Source: Galbula dea (lineage: Eukaryota > Chordata > Aves > Piciformes > Galbulidae). Taken from it: a DNA stretch of 64,000 bases. The stretch lies in contig VWZX01006125.1 of the NCBI GenBank assembly GCA_013399015.1, positions 16,464-80,463 of the forward strand, in the 5' to 3' direction. A program made the position numbers and the translations under genes. Shown piece after piece: positions 50,950 through 62,442 of the stretch (position 1 is the stretch's first letter; the number at the start of each line of letters is the position of its first letter). The notes under the pieces are model-generated. The model ran no database searches. It saw only the letters and a program-made list of their open reading frames with translations, and was not told where the DNA came from.

Positions 50950-51213
50950 TTACTGTAGTATTAATGGCATCCCAATTCTTCTCCAACACATCATTAATAG
51001 TTCACATGTAGCTGCACCAACAATATGGATTTCCCATATCCCAATATCCAGCAGTTTGGATACAAAAGGTCTTAGGAACATCTGCAGTTTGGAAGAAGGA
51101 CTGACTAACACATGCAGAAGTACACTAGACATAACAGTAGCATTTTCTGCCATGCAGATATGGTCTCTGTCTTGGCACCCTGCCAGTAACTGCTCTCCCA
51201 CCATTTGTTTCTT
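50950..51213 (-). CDS. probable terminal coding exon of the unrecognised gene (exon D)
   Basis: An acceptor TTTTTATCTGTAG (AG at 51214-51215) on the minus strand opens an 87-codon frame starting KKQMVGEQLLAGCQDRD and ending GMPLILQ, then TAA at 50950-50952. It starts in phase 0, matching the phase-0 end of exon C frame 2. First codon positions are G/A-rich. The peptide is largely amphipathic and probably helical (for example SSVLLHVLVSPSSK), which could suit a HEAT/ARM-type solenoid, but I recognise no family. No good donor precedes the stop, so I read it as the last coding exon. Downstream, 50300-50950 would be 3' UTR, with a possible AATAAA at 50300-50305; such a hexamer is common by chance in AT-rich DNA. 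Local GC is above the surroundings. It could instead be a fragment of a separate or decayed gene. Confidence 0.45.
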   Translation of the reverse strand, partial: KKQMVGEQLLAGCQDRDHICMAENATVMSSVLLHVLVSPSSKLQMFLRPFVSKLLDIGIWEIHIVGAATCELLMMCWRRIGMPLILQ

Positions 51214-51215
51214 CT

Positions 51216-52998
51216 ACAGATAAAAATTATTAGAGAACTTCCTACCTTTTCATATCCTGCATCTTTTCACTCATTTCTCAGGCTCAGGCTTTTGTGAAGT
51301 TGCAGTAAAAAAAATAAAAAAAGTCTTTCACAGACAACAAAGCACATGCAGTTTGCTGACATTCTTTTCAATTTCAAAACTACATAATACATTCTTCCAT
51401 GTGTTGATAAACTGGATTTTAAAAGAGCATTTTCTGGATATCTAGATAATCAACAACACAATGAATATAAACATTTTCTATAAATAGTTCACCATATGGC
51501 TACCATTCTCAGCAGATGGTGTCTGTGTATCCACTAGAATATACAAGAGCTATGCAGATTATGCCCTGCAATCATTCAAAACTCTAAACAAGAATTTTTT
51601 ACTTAATTTTCATTTTATTAAGCGTAATCAATGGCAAAACATGTAATTTTACCACCTAACTCTAGCATGCACAACAAACACCACAACTGTATTAACAAAT
51701 GGATTTGCAAAAGGCAAATGGGCATTCCTCACCCAGTACAGTCAAAAGGATTTCAAAAAAGAAAGAGGGACAGTAGGTACAAGAGCAGCCTCGACAGCAT
51801 AAAAGGATCTTCTCACTCTTGGAGATCTTCTTAGTGCTGCCAAGGATAGTCTGTCTTTACCTTCCTAAAAAGCAGTTTCAGTAGCAAAGACCTCAGTAGT
51901 TTGTCAGAGAGAATGCAGTCTGGACTATGTAAAGAAAAATTCTGAAGTCTGAAGAACGTGAGAATTTCTGTATATTTTGCAGCAAATGTTACTAGAGAGC
52001 CTACACATTTTATCCAGTTTTAGTACAAACCCTATTTTTTATAGTTTCCTTAAAGGCAACAGATAAACAATTCTAGGTTTTCTCTTCTACTTTGAGGAGC
52101 TGCTGAGCAGTTGAAAATATTTACCAAAGGAACACATCACTAGAAGTAAACCACTTGCTCTGTCCTGTTCCAACTTAAAACTATTAAGCTTGTATCACTG
52201 TGCAAACACTTCCTGGAAAAGTGTTCTTGAGCTACATTAGTTTATCTGTTGGAAACCATCTTCTGATTTCCAGGCTAGATGTTTTTCATGGCATTTGTTA
52301 TCCATTTGAACAAATACTGGTTTTAAATGGTATGTTTTTCTCTACCTTGGTACTGTTTATCACTGATGCACTTATGGTAACCCCAACATATTCCCCTCTC
52401 AGTTATTAAGTTATTATGCCTCCTGTTCTTAAGATTGTGTACCTGACTGCTGTTGGCTTTGCCAGTCATGAGTTCTCTGTTCCTGTAGCTCTCAGAGTGC
52501 TCCTGCTGACACATGTACCCCCACATCCTTCCAACCAAACCACTACTTATTGCCCTGCACTGGCATCAGTGCTCTGTGAGACTTCCCTAAGCACAGACGA
52601 GGGAATCCTAGATGCTCCTCCTCACAACACCAAGTTACTGCAATACTGGAGAATGGCTTCATGTGTGCTAAAAAAGATGTCTTAGTTGTTTCTCACAATT
52701 ACAGTCAGTGGAATACAGTTATTCTACACACTTAAGTACACAACACACCTGAAAGTCCTGTGGAACTGCAGAAGGAAGGCCACACCTCAAAACCCAGCAA
52801 AATTTTATCATCTTGTAACTATGTACAAGTGCTAAGATACTTCTCTGACAAGAAATGATCAGAAAGTATTTAACTTCTCCACCCATATAAATCAGAGTCC
52901 ATGAACAAGAAGAGCCATGGATGGTACTGTGCTTTGGGTTTGTGCCTCAGTGTTGACAACACACCAGCTTTTTCGCTACTGCTGAGCAGTACCTGCAC
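51216..52998. other. probable intron between exons C and D (part)
   Basis: No transposon recognised. The 89-codon plus frame at 52416-52685 and the frames around it lack support. Confidence 0.4.
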
Positions 52999-53262
52999 AA
53001 TCATAGAATGGAAGGAGTTTGAAGGGAGCTCAAAAGATCATCTAGTCCAATCCCCCTGCCACAGCAGGTTTCCCTAGACCAGGTCACACAGAAGGTCATC
53101 CAGATGGGTCTTGAATGTCTCCACAGAAGGAGACTCCCCAAACTCTCTGGGCAGTCTGTTCCAGAGCTCTGGCACTGTCACTGGCAAAACATTTCTTCTT
53201 GTATTCACATGGAACCTCCTATGCTTCAGCTTACAGCCTCTGCCCCTTGTCCTGTCACTGGG
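52999..53262 (-). repeat. CR1 LINE 3' fragment, antisense
   Basis: AATCATAGAATGGAAGG, ATCATCTAGTCCAATCCCCC, then reversed ORF2; the minus frame has RRFHVNTRRNVLPVTVPELW. Homology ends where the LTR begins. Confidence 0.88.
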
Positions 53263-53722
53263 ACCTTTTATTTTGGCCACTTTGCTCCCCTAGCAAGTGT
53301 GCTGGGAGCGTGCAAGAAGATGGAAGGAGACACAGCTGGGACAGCTGACCCCAACTGACCTAAGGGATGTTCCAATCCATGCAAACCTTGTGCTCAGCAA
53401 TAAAAGCTGGGGAAAGGAGGAGGAAGGGAGGATGGTTAGTAGGATTATGGTGTTTGCTTTGCCAAGTAGCCACTACATGTGATGGAGCCCTGCTTTCCAG
53501 GAAGGGGTTGGACATCTGCCTGCCCGTGGGAAGCACTGAATGAATTCCTCGTTTTGCTTACCTTGTGCATGCAGCTTCACTTCACTTATTAAACTCTCTT
53601 TCTCCCAACACATGAGTGGTAATAGTTCTTGCCCTTCCCATTGTCCCCCTCATCCTGCTGTGGGATGGGGGAGCAACGAGTGGAATGGCCACTTAGCTGA
53701 TGCTCAGGCTCAACACACCACA
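53263..53722 (+). mobile_element. probable ERV LTR, sense, 5' part degraded
   Basis: The plus strand carries an avian ERV-type LTR layout. GGGACAGCTGACCCCAACTG in U3 is followed by a TATA-like AATAAAAGC at 53399-53407 and a degenerate polyadenylation signal TATTAAAC at 53587-53594. The element ends in a CA-type terminus near 53722. The 5' TG edge is not clear, so U3 is probably truncated. No viral genes are adjacent. It lies in the inferred intron between exons C and D, opposite to that gene. Confidence 0.55.
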
Positions 53723-56700
53723 GTCACTAAAGTAAGTTTAAATCTAATAATATGCACAGAGATGGTGGCCAAACAGTTAGAAAGAAGAGATCATAGTCGA
53801 TACAATAACCTGCAGAAACAGTTTAAATGTGCTGACTTAATCACAAAATAACAGTTGAGACCGACATGAATTAAACAATAACTAAACCTACATGATCTTC
53901 TTGTCTTAATATATGTAATTAGAGGCAAGGAACTGCCATTTGGTAGTGAAATAACAAAGGATGTGCAAGTGACCACCAAGATTTGAAGAAAGCAGCATGT
54001 GTCTGTGTAAGTAGGCAGGACATTATTCAAAACCTGGGTAAGTGAAGTACCATAAATTAACTGAATGATAACAGGTTTCTTATTAAAAGATATAATTTCA
54101 ACTACAAGTGAAAAGTATGTTCCAACTTTTCTTCTTGCAGCTCAAACTATGCAAAAAAAGGATCAGAACTAAAACTATAAATGGAAAGAATCCATCTATA
54201 TATCCTTTTTCTTCCAGTAAGGAAACTTCTTTACAGTTTCTAAAAGTATCCACTGTAAACAGGGATGAACATTAAGTTTTCTGTGTTTCTGCTTACTGCT
54301 CAACTTTATTGATAGCTTTTTCCAGATAGCATTCTCTATTTGATAACCTTCAAATGTATTAATCATGCACATCTTCCATCTGAAAAATTTCCTAAACTTT
54401 TTTACTTTGAGGACCATAGGAATGTGTGGATTAGATTCATGCACTCATGTGGAGCCAACAAGTAGTGCACAACAGTTCATTCCCTTTTTAACCAGTCCTA
54501 AAAACCTTTTACTTTCCCCTAACCACCAATCAATTAATTTGCCTACCACTTGCTGGCTCTGGGATAATGCTCCCATAACCCCCTCCCACCTAACTCAGTC
54601 ATTAACTAGGTTAGGGGAGCATTTCCCTTGTAAATGAGTCCCCTAAGCATTTTTACTTTTCTTCTACCAGAGAGAGCAGAGCATACTTATTTTAGCTCAT
54701 ATGTTACAGACAGTATTTCTCTTGAAATACAAAAATAGGAAAGAGACCCCAATATCACTATGAAGGGGCAAAAACATTTTTGCCTGCACAGAAGTAACTG
54801 ATAATGAAAAGTTTTAGCATGTATTTAAAAAAAAGAGGAATAATTAAAGTATTATGGTATTCCATCAACTGATGCTTCTGTCTCTTTTCATAGCCCTTAA
54901 TTTTGTTTAACTCATCTCAGCAGGCAAACAGTAGAATCAAAATGGGTCCATCAAGAACAAGAGGTCAGAAAAAAAATATAGTAAAAAAAAAATTAAAAAA
55001 TCACACATCCATTCAGCTTGAACCATAACTTCTAGCACAAGTAAGGCTGAGATTTACACAACTTTAGGAAGGAGAACAGAGAACCACGGAATAGGGCTCA
55101 CTTGAGTCATTGCAAAGCTTATCTGAGTAGCCACGAGACCAGCTGGAACTGGCCTAGCCAGCTGGAAAACATGAGCAGACATACTTTAGCTATGGTAAAA
55201 GTTAAGCCACATAAAGACAAGCTGAGTTGGAGATGTTGGTAGCTGTATCTGATACTGGATTAGCAATTCCACTTAATGATCACCATGGTTTTAAACGATC
55301 TGTTGGTCTGTAAAGTAGAGTAGTTTAAATAATAAATCCTTGAGCTAATCATTAATGGCTTGCATAATGTCACTTCTAGATGAGAATTTCCATATCATGT
55401 AGAAGGGCAATGAATGGAGACATTTTCAAATTAGGAAGGATGACAACAATTAGGGCACTTACTTAATAAAGAGAAAAAAAAGAAGATGCCACAATAGATG
55501 ACATGACAAAGGCGTGAAATACAGAGAAGGACAGAGAAGGCACATACATGACTTCTTTCTAAACTCTATAAAGAGATCAAGAGAAAAATGAAATGTTTCA
55601 AGATATCAGAGAAGATGAAATCTCCAGAGAAAATGTTCCCTCCTCAAATCACAGCAGTCCTCTCTGCTTCTTTTGTCTCACACTGATGACATCAGCATGA
55701 AGGGAAGTTCAAGAACCAGCTTGAGTTTAAATATTTCTATCAGAATCTCTTATAAAAGGGCAAACTACTTCATTTTTAAGGAAGGACAAGTGTTAGCAAT
55801 CAGCTGGAGGATTATCAATGAAGAAAAAAAAATAAGTTCTGAATTGTCTCTGCCATTTAACAAAAATGACACTACTGGTGTAGACCAAAAAGTCCATGAA
55901 GTCTCATATTGTGGCTGGTAGCAGGTAACAGAAGACATCAGGAGGAGAACTGAATGGCATATTTTCACCAGCATCATTTTTTGTGCAATTGCATTGAAAT
56001 TTTGGAAAATAACTGGGCAAGGAGAAGATTAATCACAGTAAAACTCAGAAAGATGATTAGATCTAGACTGTACAAATATTTTCATATGAAATGAAAGAAG
56101 AATTAAATCTCTAAGACTAACTGCTAATGACAAATTTAAAAAAAAAAACCAGCATAAAATTATAAAACCATATCTGACATGGAAATTCACACAGTTTGGA
56201 AACTATCACTCTAGTTTCTAAGCAGAGAAATAGTTCAGTTTAAATGATGAATAATATGCCCATAATGGATATTTCCAAGAGGATTTAGAATTAAGGAGGG
56301 AGTGTTGAACTGCTTAGCTTGCAACATAAGTCTTCCAGTCTTCACAAGAATGTTAAGTGGCAAGTGTTCTAGAAAAATACCCATTTTTCCACCCACAACT
56401 TTCTGAATGTAACAAATTCCTGCTTCTGAAGCTAAAAAGTATCAATTCTGCACTAAATATATCTGCTATCAATTAAGCAGTTAAATTTTACAATTAAAAA
56501 TTCTTGAAATACCACAGTAAGTTCCATTTATTAAAAAATATTAAGGAAACACTTTCTGCTTCTAGCTACACTTGTCACTCTCCCAACTGAATGTGAAATT
56601 CATTGCAACTTGAGTAAGCATCTCCGAAGTTCTGTTCTATAAAGCTGAAACCTCCTTGAGCAGTTTAGGTTTGCAAAAGTTACTCATTTCTTTTTAAAGC

Positions 56701-56947
56701 ACTACTGAAAGGCAATCTCAACATACATTCAGGACTCAGACAGAAAGAACATATCAGCTTCCTCAAAATAGGAATTGAAAAACATCTTTATATGGATCAA
56801 ATGCACTGGAAAACAAGTATCTCCATTTTAAACCCGAGTACTTACAAATGAATGCAGAATGTGTTTTACAAATTTCACCAGTAAAATCTTTCTATAGTGA
56901 CTACTATAAAGTAAAGCAGAAGTGCAATGATGTGCCAGAATTCCATT
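53723..56947. other. unannotated AT-rich intronic DNA
   Basis: No transposon or exon recognised. A-runs near 54970-55000. Confidence 0.4.
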
Positions 56948-56949
56948 AC

Positions 56950-57044
56950 CTGTGTGACAGCAACAGCCTGAAGGTCATCTGATTCAGTCCCAAATAACTT
57001 GGCAGCAAGTTTGACCAATCCCAGTTCCATTCAGTAATGGTTGA
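56950..57044 (-). CDS. probable coding exon (exon C), reading frame unresolved
   Basis: The minus-strand donor CAG|GTAATG (GT at 56948-56949) and a weaker acceptor ATCAACAG (AG at 57045-57046) bound 95 nt. Two frames are open. Frame 1 follows exon B directly in phase 0 and reads STITEWNWDWSNLLPSYLG..., ending in phase 2. Frame 2 starts at an ATG (57028-57030) directly after an in-frame TGA (57031-57033). It reads MELGLVKLAAKLFG... for 27 codons and ends in phase 0, which joins in frame to exon D. Frame 2 has the G-rich first codon position typical of coding DNA; frame 1 does not. Either an exon is missing upstream, the acceptor has been misplaced or lost, or this is a first or decayed exon. 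I favour a real exon but cannot settle the frame. Confidence 0.5.
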
Positions 57045-57132
57045 CTGTTGATACATGGCAAGAAGCTATTGTTAGTTATTAATCAGTGTTAATATGATCA
57101 GTAAATTAAAGCTCCAGCTGTGATATACTAAC

Positions 57133-57198
57133 CAAGAAGGAGGGGGGTCTAGAACAAGGACTTAGACAGATGATATCAATCATGTCCACAGAAGAAGG
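57133..57198 (-). other. exon-like 22-codon segment (weak)
   Basis: Acceptor TTGGAATAACAG (AG at 57199-57200) and donor TTG|GTTAGT (GT at 57131-57132) enclose 66 nt, phase 0 at both ends, reading PSSVDMIDIICLSPC... It could sit between exons B and C, but would leave an intron of only about 88 nt before exon C, and base composition is not coding-like. Confidence 0.18.
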
Positions 57199-57200
57199 CT

Positions 57201-58449
57201 GTTATTCCAATAAGACAGCAATTAATTTATATATCCATTTGGGGATGTAGCCATTATTTATAAAAAGATAAATCAATTTTTTGAACCGTTATTCTTCCAA
57301 CTGTTAATGGCATTCTGCCCAACCACTTTGAGAGCTTGACTTTTTGTTTGAAAAGCAAAATAATTGGCAACTTTTTATGTAACAGCAATTTATGTTTTCT
57401 GCTGTCAGCAAAAAGTTTGTCATTAAAAACTTGGTAGGGCCAGAATTCAAGTAGTAACCTGCATCGTAATTAGAGCGACGGTTTCCTTGCCTATTGTTTT
57501 GCAAGGCACTTCAGTCACCAGATGGTTATTATAAACAGCAGTAAGTCTAGAAAATATGATCAAGTATAACTCTATACTGCTTATTTAATAAGTAAAAGCA
57601 ATCTACACCATGCAGTGTGCAGACAACAGACCAAACATAACATCCTCATGTTTACAAAGCAGTAACTCCTGTCGCATAATGGTCAAGCAGTGACTACAAT
57701 TCAACATTCCTGGGAGGAAAGAACTTTAAAATTATCATTGTAACCCTAAAATAGGACTGAGCAGGTTAAAAAAACCCCTAAGAGATGGAGCAAGTCAAAA
57801 GAATGCAAATAAAACTAAATAAGGAGAGTGAAGTCTATTTTGCAGTACATTTTTTTCTTCTTACAGAGTGCACTTGGTTCCCCTGGGAGAGCAGAATGAG
57901 TGCAATCTCTTCCCTCCATCTTTATTTTATTCCCTTCCTTCTTTTAATTTAATTTTCTCCCTAACCCTCATCTTTGGCATGCACTTAAAAGTAACATAGA
58001 AAAATGAAGGTGAAAGACAGAGTATGAAAGGGAGACAAAGGTAGCCAAAAAGAATAACATAGTGTGAAAGTTGAAAGGGAATGAAGAAGCAACAGTGAAC
58101 ATCTGATAAACAAAAACTAAAGGAAAAACAGTCAACTGAGAGAATAGTGGGGGTAGAAGAACACAAGGGAGAAAACAGGCAACTGTTCTATACTCTGCAC
58201 TGAATTAAAAATAGATAAATAAATATGGAGGAAGTACTTGTAAAATCAAGAAGGATAAAAAGGAGATGCAAAGCAGCCAGTAGCAACAGTCACAAAAACA
58301 AACAGGAAAATTTATAAGTATACCAGGTAAAAAGTCAGTCCACCAGACTGAGCAGTTCTGTGAAAAAAACAAAGGATCAGTTGAAAAAAGTCACTTCAGG
58401 AAAGGAAAAAAAACCCACATTTATTTGTAGCATTTTTCTTTGCTGAGGA
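57201..58449. other. unannotated intronic DNA
   Basis: No repeat or exon recognised. Confidence 0.4.
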
Positions 58450-58690
58450 CTTGCACAGCCTAGACTTGACTTAATCTTATTAGACAATAGAGGAACAGCA
58501 GCACTGGCAGAGACTGAGGTGTCAGGACAAATTGATAAAACCAAGAGCAACAAGTTACTAGAACCAGATGGTGATTATTCAAGATTTTTACAGGAGTGTA
58601 AGAATGAAGTGGCTGAATTTTTAACAGAAATGACACACTTCCTAGCACTAGCTACTGAACTAAAGGTTTGGAAGGTAAGAAATCTCCATA
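58450..58690 (+). repeat. old CR1-type reverse-transcriptase relic, sense
   Basis: The plus frame at 58519-58758 reads IDKTKSNKLLEPDGDYSRFL and ECKNEVAEFLTEMTHF. This matches the reverse-transcriptase N-terminal region of old CR1/L3-like LINEs (pattern K..N...PDG.....L.ECKNEVA..L). It is strongly diverged and may extend to about 58970. It lies inside the inferred intron between exons B and C. Confidence 0.65.
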
Positions 58691-60861
58691 TGATTAATAA
58701 AGATGCTGGAGTTGATCTCAAAATAGCAGTTTGGTGGCCTTTGTTTCAGGAGCAGTAAAATTCACAGAAATGATGACTAAGTATCTTGCTAAATTTAACA
58801 TGATAGGGACAAATTAGCAAACAGAAAGCCAACTACCCCAATGTACTGCAATTTTTACATTAGACCAACAAACAATACATGGAATGTTTACAGCAAATTC
58901 CCTTTTAGAAAGCTTTTGAGGTAATTTATTTTAATCAACCCTCTACTGAGGAAGCTAAGAGTATAATAAAAATGTATAGTGTAGACAGGGCAGACATGCT
59001 CTCATATTGTTATATATTATTATCTGTTATAATATGGTACACAGTGTAGCATTAACATAAACTTTCTGTGTTTAGTGCTGAACCAGCTCTCTGGTCTCAA
59101 AAACAGTATTGCCATGCTTATTCCATTTGGCACTTGTGAGAGAAAAGTTTTAATAAAAGCAACATATAATTAACTCATTGACAAAATGTACTGTGACACC
59201 AGCAGCTTGTTGGGTGTTAAGATCTATAAAAGGATAAAGTGTTAGTTGATGTATTAAAAACCCACTTAGTTACAACAGATTTAAAGAAAATCAAGAAGTT
59301 AATCATGGATTATAAACTCCTATGCTTCATGCCAGTTGCCAACCAACAGCAAATGAATTTAAGAAACATATCCTGTGAGAACAACAGCTCCTTGCAAGCA
59401 CTCTGGCATCTTCTACAGGTATTGGTAATAGTTTTCTCAGGAAACCAGACACTGAGCTAGACTGGCCACTATTCTATAAACAGACAGTCCCACATCACTA
59501 AATAAATGTGCAATTTTATAGTAAAGGGAACTAAATTATTTAATAATATTATTCATCTCAGAAAATGAGTCTCTTATGTGAACAGCAGGGTTGGCACATG
59601 ATACTTCAAGGTCCATGATGTACTCTTTCTTTTTTCTTTTAATTTTAAGATACTTTTCTGTATACAGGTAATAGATTTTACACCAAAAGTTTACAAAATC
59701 CAAAGCCATTTAATATGAACTATCCCTTGTCATCTGTTGATTAATAGAGCACTGCAAACCTGTCATGTAGCAGAAGAATTCTGCCCTGAGTTGTCATTAC
59801 TTGAAGGTCTTATTCTACCACACTATTAATGAATTGAGAATTCAGGCATGGTAAACTATTTTCTGCATTTCAAATTGGAGTAAGTGATTCTGTAGACCCT
59901 TAATTTCTATCAATTTAAGACACATTAAAAAAATCAAAATAGATATATTTTACAGCAACAATTCATGAAATAGTCTGAAATCCTCAGAACTGGGAGATGA
60001 TTTAAAAGCAGAGTTGAACTGAAAGAGGAAGCCTTTCTACCACAAGTCTGTAAAGTTAATTCTATGCCACTGCAACACCATTTCTTCTTTTTAAATATTT
60101 GAATCTGAAAGGGAGAATCAGAAGTGCAGAGGATGGATTAGGAAGACTTGAGAAACAATGGTGTAAGAGTTTTTTAAGTGTCTGAAGTGCTATCAGAAAC
60201 TACATGCCAGTTTGAGTAATGAATTGGTCATGTGGTGCCCTGGCAGAAATGTAGGCAACTAGATCTACCTCCTTTAACTGTCACATTATCAGGAAACTAA
60301 TTTTTATAAGTAAATGATGATCTATAATTATAATATACATATCACTGGTATGGCTTAAGGAGAAACAGAGAAATGGACACTGTGTTTGGTTTGGTTTTCC
60401 CTGTGCTTATTCTCCCTTTTCTGTTCAATCTCTGTTATTTCCAAAGCATCCTATACTGTTCAATATTTCTGTGAAAGACTCATCAGGAAGATTCTAAAGG
60501 TGCACTTGGAGTTTTGCCACAATTTGTCAAAGGACTAAGGCTAGCCCTACGTACCATTGCTACTAACGGGCTTTCCTTCGCTGTACTGAAGTAGCACAGA
60601 AAGACTGAGTAAATGCAAATTGCTCTTACATGCAGTTAACTCTGATAAAAGAAAAGGACAATAATGGCTTTTTGAACATCTCAATACTGTACAGGGTGCC
60701 CTCATTAAGACTCCCCAGTAATAATATTCCTTTGCACTCCATCAAATGTGAACGCATGCAATTAATTCTGTTTTCATAACTTCAGTCTGCCATTATCGTG
60801 ATCATAATAAGATGAACAAGTACAAACTATACCATAACCAAAGTTCCAGTTTTTCACTAAC
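58691..60861. other. unannotated intronic DNA
   Basis: Possible further decay of the LINE relic to about 58970; otherwise nothing recognised. Confidence 0.4.
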
Positions 60862-61017
60862 CTGATTGAAGACTTTTGCACAAGACTGCTGGTACACCTG
60901 GAAAGGGTTGAAGACAGGCTGCTCTTCTCTGCCCTTCAGTGTCAAAGGCAGGCACTGACTGGAGGTAACACCATCTTCAGAAGAAGTCTCACAAGACAGC
61001 TGTTCTTTCAAGTGTTC
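60862..61017 (-). CDS. internal coding exon of the same unrecognised gene (exon B)
   Basis: On the minus strand the acceptor is TTTTTTCTTCTAAAAG (AG at 61018-61019) and the donor is CAG|GTTAGTG (GT at 60860-60861). Both are close to consensus. The exon is 156 nt, exactly 52 codons, phase 0 at both ends, so it joins in frame to the phase-0 end of exon A. The peptide begins EHLKEQLSCETSSEDG, a polar and probably flexible stretch, and ends PFQVYQQSCAKVFNQ. Between exons A and B lie 1.4 kb of intron with a CR1 fragment at 61876-62082. Without splicing the frame would run on past the donor and stop at 60802-60804. The protein is not recognised. Splice sites, phase and codon pattern together make this a confident exon. 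Confidence 0.8.
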
Positions 61018-61019
61018 CT

Positions 61020-61875
61020 TTTAGAAGAAAAAACAACCACAACACTTTCTAAGTGAAATTTGCCTAAATTTCAAGCATTTAAGGTGCTTGATAGAAGCTC
61101 CTCAATATTAAAGAGGGGAATAAGTAATCTCTTACAAAATAGAAACCTTTTTAAGAGTTACACCATTTTACAACAAACAACAAATAACCTCTACGAACAT
61201 CCACCCAATTGAGGCAAATCAGAATAACCTAAGATACTATTTTGAAATTGTCATCAAATTCTGTGCATTGGTTCTCATGTAACATACAGATATGTTAGGT
61301 AGATGTGGAAGTGAAAACCCAATGTCTTCAATGAGTTGTTCCAAAGTAAGGCAGGTATCCTATGATTTATTTTATTGATAAACTATACATGAATATTTAA
61401 AGATATTTTTTGGACAGCATGAAACACTGACTGCATGGCTACACATTAAATGTTTGATGAACATGTTCAAACCAGTTGTTCAAGCACAAGAAATTAATAG
61501 TCTCCCACTCTTAAACAATTTTTAATTGTTTAAGCAATTCAAAGACCAAAAGTCATTTATGATTTACATGGCAATTGCAGAAACTATACTGTAACAGACA
61601 CAGGATTGTTTTGGCCACAATCTTTTCTGTTTTCACTTCTTAAACTACTATGTAAATAAATCATCACTGCATGCCAATCATGTGTTTTGATTAAATACAG
61701 CCATTTTACAAAGAGCTGGATAACAAAACACAGATCTATTTGCTGGAAGGACTACTGTAATTAAACAGTTTATTATTATTAAAATGAAGCCCATTATGAT
61801 AGGATTGCCACAACATTGACCAAGTACTCAAGGTAAGACAATAGTGTACATATCCTAGCTGTGAAAAGACACCCT
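61020..61875. other. unannotated intronic DNA
   Basis: No repeat or exon recognised between exon B and the CR1 fragment. Confidence 0.4.
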
Positions 61876-62082
61876 AAGAATAGAATAATTTTGATTGGAA
61901 GAGTCCTTTAAGATAATCAAGTCCAACTATTACCCCAGCACTGCCAGATGACCACTAAACCATGTACCTCAGCACCACATCTACACATCTTTTCAAGCCC
62001 TCCAGGGATGGTGACTCCAACACTGGCCTGGGCAGCCTGGGCCAGGGCTTGACAACCCTTGCAGGGAAGAAATTTTTCCTAA
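61876..62082 (-). repeat. CR1 LINE 3' fragment, antisense
   Basis: AGAATAGAATAATTTTG tail, GATTGGAAGAGTCC, AAGTCCAACTATTACC, then reversed ORF2 as at 2140 and 8236. It is intronic between exons A and B. Confidence 0.82.
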
Positions 62083-62440
62083 CCATTACCTATATTTTCT
62101 CAGCCTACAAAATGCCCAGTTTTTTCCCCCCCCATTTGTTCACTACTTCATGTCATAACAACTATTTTAAAGTCATGCTGAAGGGAGTTTTTTAAAAGCT
62201 ATTTCTCTACATTCACCAACCTTTCATACAAGTACTGTCTTCCATGCACACGTCTTCACAAAATCTGTAGACAGCTCTAAAGCAACCTCTGGCTGTCACA
62301 GAGTCAGCAGAAGCAGATTCTGTTGGTTTTTTTCAGCAAAGATGCTGGAAATCACTGTCCATGCTGGCTGGGAACATTTTGGTTTGAACATTCTGGGCTG
62401 CAAACATGCAGATTTGAAGATTTTGGGTGGCATACAGCTC
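62083..62440. other. intronic DNA between the CR1 fragment and exon A
   Basis: The frame of exon A stays open past its donor to a stop at 62296-62298, but the GTGAGC donor and the phase match with exon B argue that this part is intron. A C-run lies at 62126-62133. Confidence 0.45.
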
Positions 62441-62442
62441 AC

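Noticed and set aside
58519..58758. 79-codon plus-strand frame as a novel gene
   Set aside because: The residues match the reverse-transcriptase region of old CR1-type LINEs.
62296..62442. Extension of exon A to the full open frame
   Set aside because: A strong GTGAGC donor at 62441-62442 gives a phase-0 join to exon B, so the extension is probably intron.
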